Source: Ceratotherium simum simum | Taxonomy: Eukaryota > Chordata > Mammalia > Perissodactyla > Rhinocerotidae | Reading direction: 5' to 3' | DNA length: 64,000 nt | NCBI RefSeq assembly: GCF_000283155.1 | Contig: NW_004454281.1 | Location: 2,681,104 to 2,745,103, forward strand | Shown here: one piece after another, positions 20,301 through 32,300 of the stretch | Layout of the letters: each line of letters opens with the position of its first letter | Numbering within the stretch: position 1 is the stretch's first letter | Translations under genes and position numbers: made by a program | Notes under the pieces: model-generated | The model's database searches: none | What the model was told of the DNA's origin: nothing | Seen by the model: the letters and a program-made list of their open reading frames with translations, nothing else

Positions 20301-23300
20301 CTCCCTGCCCCCAGCGGCCTCTCGGGCCTGCAGGAAGCCACAGCCAACCTCACCGACCTCACTGGCATGAGGAGAACAGGCGCCCCTGCTCCCTGCTGTG
20401 AAAAAGGAAAACCCAGCGGTTGGCAGGAAATCCCCTGACAGCAGAGGAACTCATTTCTCATGTCTTGGCTGGTTGTTTTTCAAAGGCTGTTCCAGAGGCT
20501 TCTACCCTGAGTCACCCTCTCATTTTAAAGCATCACAAATTCATGCTGGTAGAGTCCTAAGACCATCAGTAGACGCAGCATGGACGCCCAGCCCACAAGG
20601 AGACTTGGCCATCCGCCTGGCTGTTGGGAAGTCCTTGCCCTCAGGGCAAAGCCGGGTGTGTCGGCCCAGCAGAAAATCCTTGGCCGCCCTGGATGTTGGC
20701 CCCCAGCCCTCAGGGACAGGCAAACGGGCAGTGGGGGTTGGGGGTGCACATCCTTCAGCCTGTGAGGGGCTCCCACTGGTGGGGAGGCAGATTCCAGGGT
20801 CAGGATGCATCCTAGAGGCTGTAGGGGCACCAGAAGGATGGATCCCTTATGCCTGGGGAGCCAGGGAGGGCTTCCCATGGACGTGCTGTGGGAGCCGGTC
20901 CCTGAGGCAGGGGGGCTGGCAGGCAGGCCCGGGAGCCCGTGGAAAGGTGCACGTGTGGCAGAATTTCCGAGAGTCATTCCGCACTGGCCTCAGTCTCTCC
21001 ATCCCCAGGACTTGCCGGGAGCTGCCACTCGTCCCTCTCCTGTGCACAAGGTTCCCACTTCTCCCTCCGTTTGCTTTCCCACCCCTGCCTACTCCAACCC
21101 TCAGCTCTGCTCTGGGCGGCCTGTCTGTGACCTTCGAAGCAGTCAGCCAAGTCTCACTTCCACTGCCCCAGGTGGCCACCCCTGGGGTCACCCCACTTCT
21201 CCAGCTGCTCTCTGCCCTGCTCCCCTCCTCCCGGGCAAGCTCTTTCAGCTGCAGCCCCCACCCCGATCCGTTCCGAGGCTCCATCTCCTGTCCAGACCAC
21301 ATGCCCACCAGCCCAGGCCTCTCGACCTCAGCAGAACCTGTGACTTGCTGTGGACACGGAACCCATCCCCATCTGGTCCCCTGCCCAACGCTTGCTCTGT
21401 CCCCTCCCATCCACTGCCAGGCCTTGCCCAGCTTGGGCCTTGGCCTCCACCCAGTGTTGGCTCTTCAGTCCACCCTCCATGTTGAGGCCAGAGAGGTCTA
21501 AAAGCCTGATGTGATCATGTCACATCCCTCTTCAGAACACACCAGGGTCGTGGCTCCCCGTTGTCCTGACACCTGCCCCCTGCCCAGCGCCCTCATGCAC
21601 CATCCGCCTGACAGCCTGCTTTGCCCAGGGACCCTGTGGGTGGTGTACAGCCTGGCCCTCCAGACGCAGCTTGTGGGTCCCATGCTCCTGGATTCCTTTC
21701 CTGGGGCAGCCGTAACAAAGTCCCACAGCCTGGTGCCTTAAACCACAGAAATGTGTTGTCTCAGAGCTCTGGAGGCCGGAAGTCTGAGATCAAGGTGACG
21801 GCAGGGCTGGTTCCTTTTGGTTGTTGCCGGCAGTCCTTGGCTTGTAGGCTCTTCACTCCAGTCTCTGCCTTCATCTTCCCATGGCTTCTCCCTGTGTGTG
21901 TCTATGTCCAGATTTCCTCTTTGATAAGGACACCATTGTTATTGGATTAGGGGCCAATCCTACTCCAGTATGACCTCATTTTAACTAATTGCATCTCCAA
22001 CAACCCCATTTCCAAATAAGGTCACTTTCTGAGGCACTAGGGGGTTAGAACTTCAGCATAGGAATTTTAGGGGACACAGTTCAACCCATAAGATTCCCAA
22101 CCCCCAGGGGTCCCCAGCTGGTATTGGTGACCAGGAGCTCTCATCAGGCTAGATGTTGGGCATTTGTCTGACCTGGCTGCCAAGGCCAGCCGGCAATCTT
22201 ACACGTCTGTGACACCTCCTCCCCACCAGCCCCAACCCACGTTTGGTGCAGCACGGGCCCCAGTAAATGGCATTGCGTGGACGTCCTGTTCAGCTCCCCT
22301 GAGGACCAGAGGCTGACCTGCTCATCGTGGCCGCACAACTGCAGTGTGGCTGGTGATCGCTACCTCCAGAAGGGCCTCCCTGAGTGGAAAGGAGCCCGAG
22401 GTTTCCGTCTGGAGCATTTGGGCAGGCTCTGGGGTATTGGCTTCTGCCGAGGAGCCAGCCCCCCTTCACTTCTTGTTCCTGTCCCCAGGAATGCTCCACC
22501 ACTGCTTGCTTCATGTCTGGCCCATGAGGCAGTTTCCCAGCTGCTGCAGACAGACCTGTCTGAATTCAAGATGTTGCCCAGGCAGGAAGAGGAGGAGGAC
22601 CACGACAAGGAAGAGGAGAAGGCCCCTGTGACCTGTGAGTTCTCCTCCCTCTTGGGGCCCCCTGGGCTTAGCAGGCAACAGACTCGCTGCCAGACAAGGG
22701 ACAGGCCGCAAGGGAGCGCCGGTTTGGGAGGTGTGAGGGCTCACCTGGACTCCATTTCCATTCTCACTTTGCTGCTGGAAGGGCGGTTGTGGGCATCACA
22801 TGACTGGAGGGCCGGAAGGGGCAGTGCCGGGTGCGCATGCTCAGAACAGGATGGCAGAATCAAGACGCAGAGGAAGCACTCACACCAGCATGAGGTCGGC
22901 GGGGCTGCAGCCAACTCACTGAGCCTCAGAGCAGCCTGTCCCATGTTACACGGGAGGAAACCAAGGTGCTAACTCATGCTCAAGCACCTGCTCTTCTGCC
23001 TCAGCTGACATCACCCCATGGTGACGTCGGAGTCGGAGGGTGACATGGGAGCAGTCCCCAGGGGCGGCCTCGGGGTCCAGCTAGTAGAAAACACCAGAGC
23101 TCAGACCCATTGCCTGGGCTGACCCAAGTCAGGACCCTGTCAGGTGGAGATTCAGTGGTGTCCACAAGAGCTTGGGGAAGCACCAATGGAGGCTTGTCTG
23201 TCGGCCTGTCCCCGGGACAGCGGTCAGCGGGGCAGGCCCTGAGCCACGCTGCGGGCCAGAGGAGCCCAGAAGCAGGAAGGGAGCTTCCTCGTGGAAAGGC

Positions 23301-26300
23301 AGGACTCTTACTTTGTGTGTCTTTCTTTCACTTTGCTAGTAATTCCTTTCTGTTGTACATCACCCAAGTGTCTGTTCATGTGGGACCAGAACTGCAAAGA
23401 GTGAGAGCCACTCAGCCTGAGGGCCATGGCCAAGTGTTCCATGGGCCGTGGCGGGGTGTTCCGTGGCCTGGGCTTGGCACAGGCATCGTTCACTCCACCC
23501 TCGCCGGAGAAGGGTGCAGCCCAGGCCACAACAGGGCTGCGGGGTGGTTGGGATGCAGAGCAGAGTGGGTCCCCGGGGCCCAGCGCTGGCTATCGGAGCA
23601 GGGGGACCTTTGGTGGATTTCCCTTCCTTTGCCATTTCCTATCTGAGTTGTTACCTTATTACTTTTTTTTTTTTTTTTTGTGAGGAAGATCAGCCCTGAG
23701 CTAACATCGTGCTAATCCTCCTCTTCTTGCTGAGGAAGACCGGCTCTGAGCTAACATCTATTGCCAATCCTCCCCATTTTTTTTATCCCCAAAGCCCCAG
23801 TAGATAGTTGTATGTCACAGTTGCACGTCCTTCTAGCTGCTGTATGTGGGACGCGGCCTCAGCATGGCCAGAGAAGCGGTGCGTCGGTGCGCGCCCGGGA
23901 TCCGAACCCGGGCCACCAGTGGTGGAGTGCACGCACTTAACCGCTAAGCCACGGGGCCAGCCCCCTTATTACTATTTTTAATTGAGATGTAATTGACATA
24001 TAACATCGTGTAAGTTTAGGGTATACAGTGTGTTGACATGATAGGTTTATATATTGCATATGTTACCACCTTAGTATCAGCTAACCCCTCCATCATGTCA
24101 CATAGTTATTATCTGACTATTACTTTAAACTCAACATTGGTGCCCACATTGAGGGCAGAGCGAGAACAGGTGGGAAGAGAGAAGACAAACACAGGCAGCC
24201 TCTCACTGCAGTGGGTGCCAGCCCTTCTCGTCCGCGTGCCCTGCCCTTTTCCCTGGCTCCCTGCCCGAGCTCCATTCCAGCACAACCTCGCCTTCCCGCC
24301 TGCCAGGCGCAGGAGACAGTGGTGCACAGTGACAGACACCCATTGTCCTCTGCAAAGCCGCCTGGCTCTAGGCACACAAAGGGAGTGCCTGCCAGCCTGC
24401 CGTCCTAGCGGGAAATCAGCGCCACCTGCTGGCGGCCGACACCAGCCCGACCCTACACCTGGGGGCTCCTGCCACCCGCGGTGAAAGAGGGAGGGGCCCA
24501 CACAGGAGGAAGTCGCAGGCGGCCCCTGCCCTCCACACAGGCCTAGGCTCGGCCTTGATCATTTGGTTCCTGTCATGGGAGCGGAACATAGTAGTCTATC
24601 ATCTCAAAGCCATTCTTGCAAAATGAGCGTCATGGCAGGTGTTGTAAGAATCACTGACCAGGGGCAGAGATGGGACTAAGACTGTGTGGCCTGGGCAGGT
24701 GGAGCCTCCGCCGGCCCCTCCCCAGTGAGCACTTCCTGTGAGTGCCCCTGAGAGCAGCCTCAGGACTCTCTGGGCCTGGGATCCTCCCGTTGCTTATCAT
24801 TCTCAGTGGTAATTGCCCTTCGCTGGAGCCAAGATTCAAGTTTAAACATGTTGATGGAGACAGTAGCACAACCTAAGGGCATCGTGTGCCTCCCTGGGTG
24901 TTTCAGGCTTGCTAGAGCACAGAGCGTGGGGTTTCCTGAGGGAGAGAAAAAGAGTCCTGGTGGGCAGGGCAGCCATCTGAGCACAGCCGTCACAGAGGAG
25001 AGAGGGAGGGCGGGGAGGCAGCACCTACAGACCAACTGAACGAGTGGGTGTCTGACTTGTTGGCAGGAGTCCATCCCTTGGGCCAAGCGCATATGGGCCT
25101 GTCTTCCCTGAGCTGAGCCTTCCCACACCCACAGCCCCTTAGGCCAGCCCTGCCGGTCCCCCAGTTCTCCCAAACACCTGAATGGCCCTCGCATCCTGGG
25201 TGTGGTGGCAGCCACCAATTCAACCCCACCCCCACCCCTCCCTTGATGCATCGAATCTGATGTGTCTCCCAATGCCCCTCTGCACTCACAGACCCTCCAG
25301 GCTTCCCCTGGCCTCAGCCCTTCCTCCTTCTGCAGCCACCACCTTTGGGCAGGAGCTCTTCCTTCTCCAACTCGCTGAGTCCCTTGAGTGTGGCCTGCAA
25401 CACTCCTCGGAGTCTGCCCTGTTTTCAATTACTTGCCCTTGAACCCCCTCCACCCCCCAGTGACTGGCCCTGACTCACCTGTACCTGCTGAACGCACCTG
25501 GGCCAGGAGGGGTTTGTGCGTCGAATGAGCTGAGTCTCTGAGGCACAGCACCCGAGGTTTTCTTTGGACCTTTCCTTGTTAATGTTTTCTTTAGAAGCCA
25601 GGTTTAGGTAGGATTGGGGTTTTTCTTTTAAAATTTGTGTTATGGGGGGTATTACCTGTTACTACATGACAAATTGCCCCCAAATTTAGTGGCTTAAAAC
25701 AGTAAACATTCATTATCCCACTGTTTCTGTGAGTCTGGAATTTGGGAGCAGCTGAGCTGGTGGTTTTGGCCCAGGGTCTCTCATGGGGTTGTGACAAAGG
25801 CCAGGGAGGCGGAGGTTCCACTTGCAAGATGGTCCATCACACAGCTCTGGGCAGGAGGCCTCAGCTCCTCACCACATGGTCTCCGCCAGGGCTGCTTGAG
25901 CATCCTCATAGCATGGCAACTGGCTTCCCCTGAGCCAGTGATTCCCAAGGGAGACAGACGGAGACAGAGTAATAGGGAGAGAGCACACAAGGTGGAAGCC
26001 ACAGCACCTCTTAGGACCCAGGGTCTGAAGCCACTCACAGTCACTTCTGTTTTGTTCTACTCATTAGAAGCAGGTCACTAAGTCCCACACTCCAGAGAAG
26101 GGAATTAGGCTCCCACTCTTGAAGGGAGAAGTATCAAAGAATTTATGGACATATTTTAAAACCATCATCTGGCCCTAATACTTGTAAAGGAAAATTGAGA
26201 AAGCGCTAAAAAAGTGTATGTAAGAAAAAACATCACCCACAGAACCACCACTTGCAGACACCCACTGCTGACATTTTGGGTGTAGGCCTTTCCTGCCTTT

Positions 26301-29300
26301 TATTTTCTTGGTCCAAGTGGTGGAAGGCTTTTTCATGTACTCATCATCAAACTGTATGTAGAATTTTCTATCCTCCTTTTTTTACAACATTTTTTCTTAA
26401 CATGAATGTTTTTCCTTACTATCATGATATAAGCATTTTACATGCTTGCAAATTCTGTAGTACGAAGTCCATTTTTGTTTTACTCTTCAGTTTTTTTAAT
26501 TAACCTTTAATTTGAGATAACTATAGCCTCATCTGCAATTTAAGAAATAATACAGAAAGGTCCCATGTATCCTTCACCCAGTTTCCCCCAGCGGTAACAT
26601 CTTGCAAAAAAGTAGTAAAACCAGGACCTTGACACAGTTGAGATACCGAACAGTGTCATCCCAAAAGGATCCCTCATGTCATCGTTTATGGCCACCCTAA
26701 CACCCCTCCCGCTGCCTGAACCCCTGACAACCATGAATCATCTCTATTTCTATAATTTTGTCATGTCAAGAGTGCATAGAAACGGAATCATACAGTACGT
26801 AATTTGGGGGATTGGCTTTTTCCGCTCAGCCTAATTCTCTGGAGATTCATCCCAGTGTGTGTGTGTCGGCAGCCCCTTCCTTTCCTCTGTGAGTAGTATT
26901 CCGTGGCGTGTGGTGCCAAAGTTTGTTTAACCATTCACGTGTTGAAGGACACCTGGGCCAATTCAAGTTTTCAGCTGTTCCAGTTAAAGCCGCTGTGAAC
27001 TTTCTGGCACAGGTCTTGGTGTGAACGTAGCCTTCCTTTCTCTGGGTAGATGCCTGGGGTGCAGTCGCTGGGTTGCATGGCAGTTGCATGTTTAGTTGCG
27101 AAAATCATTTTTAGTACCAGCTTAATTCTTCATCAGAGAATAGACCATAATTTACTCTGTCATTGGATATATGTTGTTTCTAATTAATGCACAGTTATAA
27201 GTGATTCTGTACTTAGTCCTTAAATTATCTTTGCATTTCCTTGAGATGGGCTCCCATGAGTGGAGTTGCTCTGCTGTGGGCCAGGAGGCTCCTGGCACAT
27301 ATTGCCAAACCAGACATTTCTCACAGCTGATGACACAGGCTGTCATGCATAGTGCATTAGGCTGGTGTACTCAGAATGCCCCGGGGAGTGACAGGCTGGT
27401 GGGGCATGTGCAGGCCTGTGATGGGGGCTGTCGAGAGCTGCAGGGGCCACAGGAAAGGGGGCAAAGAGAGCAAGGGGAGCCTCGGCGGGCCTGCCTTGGT
27501 GCTTCCTAACAATCCTCCATTGTGCCCATCAGTGCTGGATGCCGAGGGCCTGGCAAGGACTTTCTTTAACCAGCTCTGGGAAGTATGCAGCCAGTGGCAG
27601 AAGCAGGTGGCCTTGACTGCCCAGGTTCCACAGAGGCAGTGGCTGGTCTCCATCCATGCCATCCGGAATACTCGCCGCAAGATGGAGGATCGGCACGTGT
27701 GCCTTCCTGCCTTCAACCAGCTTTTCGGCCTGCCCGTGAGTGTGCCACCTCTAGTGCCCCACCTCCCGGGCCACGTGGCGGCGCGTGAGGTCAGTGTCCC
27801 CAGTCAGGACAGTGTAGGACAGCTTGCGCAGCATGTGGGGGACGCCCTGGATGCTGAGCAGAGCTGTCTGCCAGAGCTGAGGCAAGAGTGATGCCTACAG
27901 TGGCCACCTAAAGGCCCAGGTCCCAGGCGGCTCTCAGAGCACTTCCCAAGGTACCAGGAGGTGCCATTCATCGTCCTAGCACTTCCAGGCCAGGGCAGCC
28001 ACCAGCCACCTTGACTTCCCAGCTGAGGGACTGAGGAAAGGAGGTGGTTTGCCCACGTCTGTTATAGGGGAGACCCTGGACACCACGTTCATCTCAGACT
28101 CGTGGTGGCTGAGCCCTGCTCTGTTTCCAGCACCAGGAGCCACCTGGTACATCTTACCTCGTTTTATGCACCCAGCCACTTGGGACAGAGGTGAAACTGA
28201 GGCTCTGGAGGGTTGTCCTTTTCCAAATGTCCCAGCTCATAAGTGCTTGACCCAGGTTGGCTTGTCTGATGGCAAAGGCCAGGCTGTTCTTCCAGACCCT
28301 ACCCCAGACAGCACCCAGGCTCTACCCCAGGCGAGAGCCTCTGGCCAGGTCACAGCCTTGATCAGGCTCGGGGCCAGCAGGCAGGGCTGTGACTCTCACT
28401 GTATTCCCCACCAGGACCCCGTGGACCGCGCCTACTTTGCCGTGTTTGACGGTCACGGAGGGGTGGATGCTGCGAGATACGCCGCTGTGCACGTGCACGC
28501 CAATGCTGCCCGGCAGCCAGAGCTGCCCACAGACCCTGCGGGAGCCCTCAGAGAAGCCTTCCGGCACACCGATGAGATGTTTCTTTGGAAAGCCAAGCGA
28601 GAGGTGAGAACCAGCAGACAGGCCTCGTGTGCAGTTTGGGGGTCAGTAGCCATTAGTACCCAAGAGACCCAGGGCTGCAGAGGGAAAGAAATCAGAGTGG
28701 TTGGGATGTCAGAAGGTCCTCACTGAACTCTGCTGGTAGTCCCGTAATTTCATTCTTACAGTAAAGGGGGCTTGTTTTTCGTTTGAATAGGAGCAGCATA
28801 CAGCTTGCTTCTGATCCAGCACACCTGGCCCCGCAGCAATACAGACCTGCCTCTATGCAGAGGGTGTACAGGCCTCACAGGGAAGGGCAGCCTATTTTAA
28901 AATGTGCCCAGTATTTTGTTTTAATCAGGTATGGTGAGATGACAGGCATGGAGACACCTGCCTTGAGAGAGGAGTTTATGACTTACGGTTCCCAAGAGGA
29001 GCCGCCACCACGCAGGGCCATGTGGAGAGGCACCAGGGTCGGTCAGGAGGCAGAGGGAGTGAGGAAAATATGGCCAGAGCTGTGGCCTCCACAGGAAGGC
29101 ATGGGTGAGGCAGGGCAGGCAAGTCACAGCAAGCTTAGGATTGGACAGTGTGAATAACCTTGACAGGCTCCAGGTTCCGGGCCATGCCCAAGCCTTCCAG
29201 GCTCGGGGAAGCATTGGCCTGGCACAAGGGACAGAGGAGGTGGTTGAAGACACTGTCTGGCTGGTCATGAAAGGCACGCTCCCGGAGATGCTCGCTGTAT

Positions 29301-32300
29301 TTAGGAATTGGCTAGTCCTGGGTGGGGCATTCTCTCGAAGATTAGCAAGTCCACCAACTTGTCAAAGCGTCATAAAATACAGAAAACAAAACATGATTAA
29401 TAGCAGCCCCCCTCCTCCTGCTCTCCTGGGCAGGGTCTCAGCGGGCTGCTGGTACCTGCTGGGAAGGCTCTTTCCTCACGAGTTATGGCCACACAGGGAC
29501 GAGGTGTGTGTTCCTGCGAGAAGAAAGAACGCTTCGGCCCCTCCCTGTGAATTCACTGCCCACTGAACCCCACTGCTTCCCTGCAGGCCAGGTACTACAT
29601 GTGTGTCCATTTTGGACATCAGGAATCTGAGGCCCAGAGAGCTTAAAAGACCTGCCCCAGTTGACATGGCTCGTGAGGAGACTTGGGGGTGGTGCAGTGT
29701 CATTAGACGCTCTGAGCACAGACCTCAACAGAAATCAGCAAAGCCGGACTTTGCATCTTAACAGAAAACCATCCAGCATCCAAAGTTGTGAGGTGGGAGC
29801 CCAGTGACAAGCTGGCACACCCTGACCTTCCTGGCCACTGTCACCCCAGGAGGTGAGAAAGGATTCCCTGAAGCAGGTGTTTAATTTCATTTATTATGAT
29901 TTTTAAAACCACTTTATTGAGATCTAATTGACACATGATACATTGCATATATTTAAAGTGTACAATTTGATAGGTTCGGACGTTTGTCTACGCCCTGTAA
30001 CCTTCCCCACAATAGCGGACATTTCTGTCACCCCAATAGTTTCTTCCCATCCTTCATTGTCCCCTCTTCTGCCCACCTCCTCCCCAGACACCCACTTGTC
30101 TGCTTCCTGACACTACAGACAATAGAGTGTGTTTTCTAGAGTTTGATCAAGGGGACCACACAGCACATGCTCTCCTTTCATGCTGCATAAGCCTTATGAG
30201 ATTCATTGGGGCCCTTGCATGCATCAGCGGTTGATTCCCCTTTCTGGCCGAGCTCTCTTCCACCTGCCACTCAGTCTGGACAGGTGTGTGCCTGTGGCAT
30301 GGGCTCCCGGTCCTGCCCTCACCCCGCGCGGGCCTCTCTCCCTGCAGCGGCTGCAGAGCGGCACCACAGGTGTGTGTGCACTCGTCGCAGGAAAGACCCT
30401 GCACGTCGCCTGGCTCGGGGACTCTCAGATCATCCTGGTGCAGCAGGGACAGGTGGTGAAGCTGATGGAGCCGCACAGACCCGAGCGACAGGTAAGGGGC
30501 TCTGTCCATCCATGCCCAGGACATCCCTGGCCCCCATCATGCTGGGCCACGTGGGGAAGCACCTGGTCAGGTGGATGAAGAAGCAAAAGGGGCCCATTTT
30601 CTCAGGACATTCCCGGTGCTTCTCCAGAGGGGGGGCTCCCCTGCCTGACTGGAGCAGCTGGGATCCCCTAAAGCTTGGGGCTTTAACAGCCGGGCATCCC
30701 AAGTGACCCCTTCCTGTCACAGCAACACGGAGCCCATAGCTGCAGGGAAGAGCCGGGCCCTCTGCCCCGGCAGGCAGCCCAGTAAGTGAGGTCAACAGGC
30801 AGGGCCCTGTCATGCACATGAGCAAGGAATAGCTGACCACCTGGGCTCTGGGGGCGAAGGGCTTCAGGGAGGAGGTGACGCTGAGCCAGAGTTGAAGGAA
30901 CCAGGGTGGGGCTTCATTGAGCAGAGGCTACGCTGGGACCCAGAGGTCACTCACCTGTCTGAGCCTCAGGGTCCTCACTTGGACGCAAAGGCAACATTCC
31001 TCGCCCAGCCCTGCCGAGTGGCCACATGCAGCTCACAAAGAAGGGACAGTGTCCCCACATGAAAAGTGAGGCAGCTGTGGGACCCGCCACCTGACCCTGG
31101 GGTGCGCGGTCTCTCTGCTGCCTCCTGAGCATCTCCATAACCCCAAAACGCAGAGGAGGCAGCCGTCAGCCGAGGGCGGTCCATCTGTTTGCACCATAAC
31201 CTGTTGAGCCATTCCTGCAACTGAAGGACGTTGAGGTTATTTGTAATTACTCGCTGTTTTGCTAGTGCCTCCTTTGGGCATTGTTCAAGAGCCGTGGCTC
31301 CCAATGCTGTTTTAGAAACCAGCTCATCTCCTTTCGAGTGCCAGCACCAGGCACCCGCCTGCCCCCACACCCAGGCCCCACTCTGGTATCTCCTGCAGGA
31401 CGAGAGGGAGCGCATTGAAGCACTGGGTGGCTTTGTGTGTCACATGGACTGCTGGAGAGTCAATGGGACCCTGGCTGTCTCCAGAGCCATTGGTAAGGAA
31501 GGGGGGGCTGGGAAGGGAAGGCTGCCCAGGGCCTAGGCCTCCTGACCTCTCAAGGCCCGCAGGCTCACCCAGCTGTTTGGGACGGCAGTGTCATGTGCGG
31601 GTCTCCAGGGTGGTGTCATCCATCTGATGGTGAAGGGACTCAGATGACTTTAGAAAGGGCAGGCACAGACACCGTAGAAACTTTCATCTCACACAAATAA
31701 TTGCAGTTTAACTTATATGTTGTTTGTTCTTCGTGAAAACAGTTCCTCAGAAAAATCTAGCAGGCAGCCCTTGGCTAGCTGCGGCATGTGCTGAAAGATG
31801 GTTTTTAAATATTCTGTACATGAAGCTTATTCCCCTCCCCCCATCATGCTGATGATTTTTTTCTATCTTTTAAAATATAAAGTAAAGCAGCGCCCCCATC
31901 CTATTTTCTCAGCACCTGCACGTCTCCCTCCAAGTACTTAGAAATCCCTCGCTCCCTGCCGCCCCTGCCGTGCGACCTCTGTCCCTCCAGCCTCCTGAAT
32001 CCTTCTGTCCTTCTCGCCACATGTGCTGCCTGCAGTAGAGCCCTTCTCCTTGCTGCTTCTGCAGTTGTCCCTGGACACCCCGGGACGGGGAGTGGAGGCA
32101 CGGACCGGCCCGTCCAAGGGGAGCGGAAGCTCCAGGCGGTCCCGTGTCAGGGGGCCATGTGGTCTAGTCCCGCTCCGTGGTGAAGGGCCTGTCGGGGTGA
32201 GAGTGGAAGGAGGGGGACTGACCGGAAGCTCTGCGGGGTCTGGGTGAGGTGTGAGCTGGAGAAATGAGGAGGGGACATGAGTTCGAGTTGCGTTTTGAAG

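Larger units (their letters stand above)
17382..22488 (+). other. PPM1F: PPM1F intron 2
   Basis: This 5.1 kb intron has MLT1-type LTRs near each end (17,531-18,003 and 21,691-22,092), a MIR fragment at 18,008-18,110 and L2-like scraps near 20,090-20,170 and 21,130-21,680. The rest is GC-rich and unassigned. Long open frames on either strand here have no exon-like support. Confidence 0.7.
22635..27532 (+). other. PPM1F: PPM1F intron 3
   Basis: This 4.9 kb intron contains a composite ERE (23,663-23,963), L1 remnants (23,964-24,140; 26,190-27,340), an old LTR-like repeat (25,640-26,190) and a CTCF-like motif at 24,419. 24,500-25,600 shows nothing identifiable. Confidence 0.7.

Noticed and set aside
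20398..21501. 367-codon plus-strand open frame in PPM1F intron 2
   Set aside because: It overlaps L2-like repeat sequence and shows no protein family resemblance.
24109..24501. 130-codon antisense frame over the intron 3 CTCF-like site
   Set aside because: No exon signals or homology; a chance frame in GC-rich DNA.
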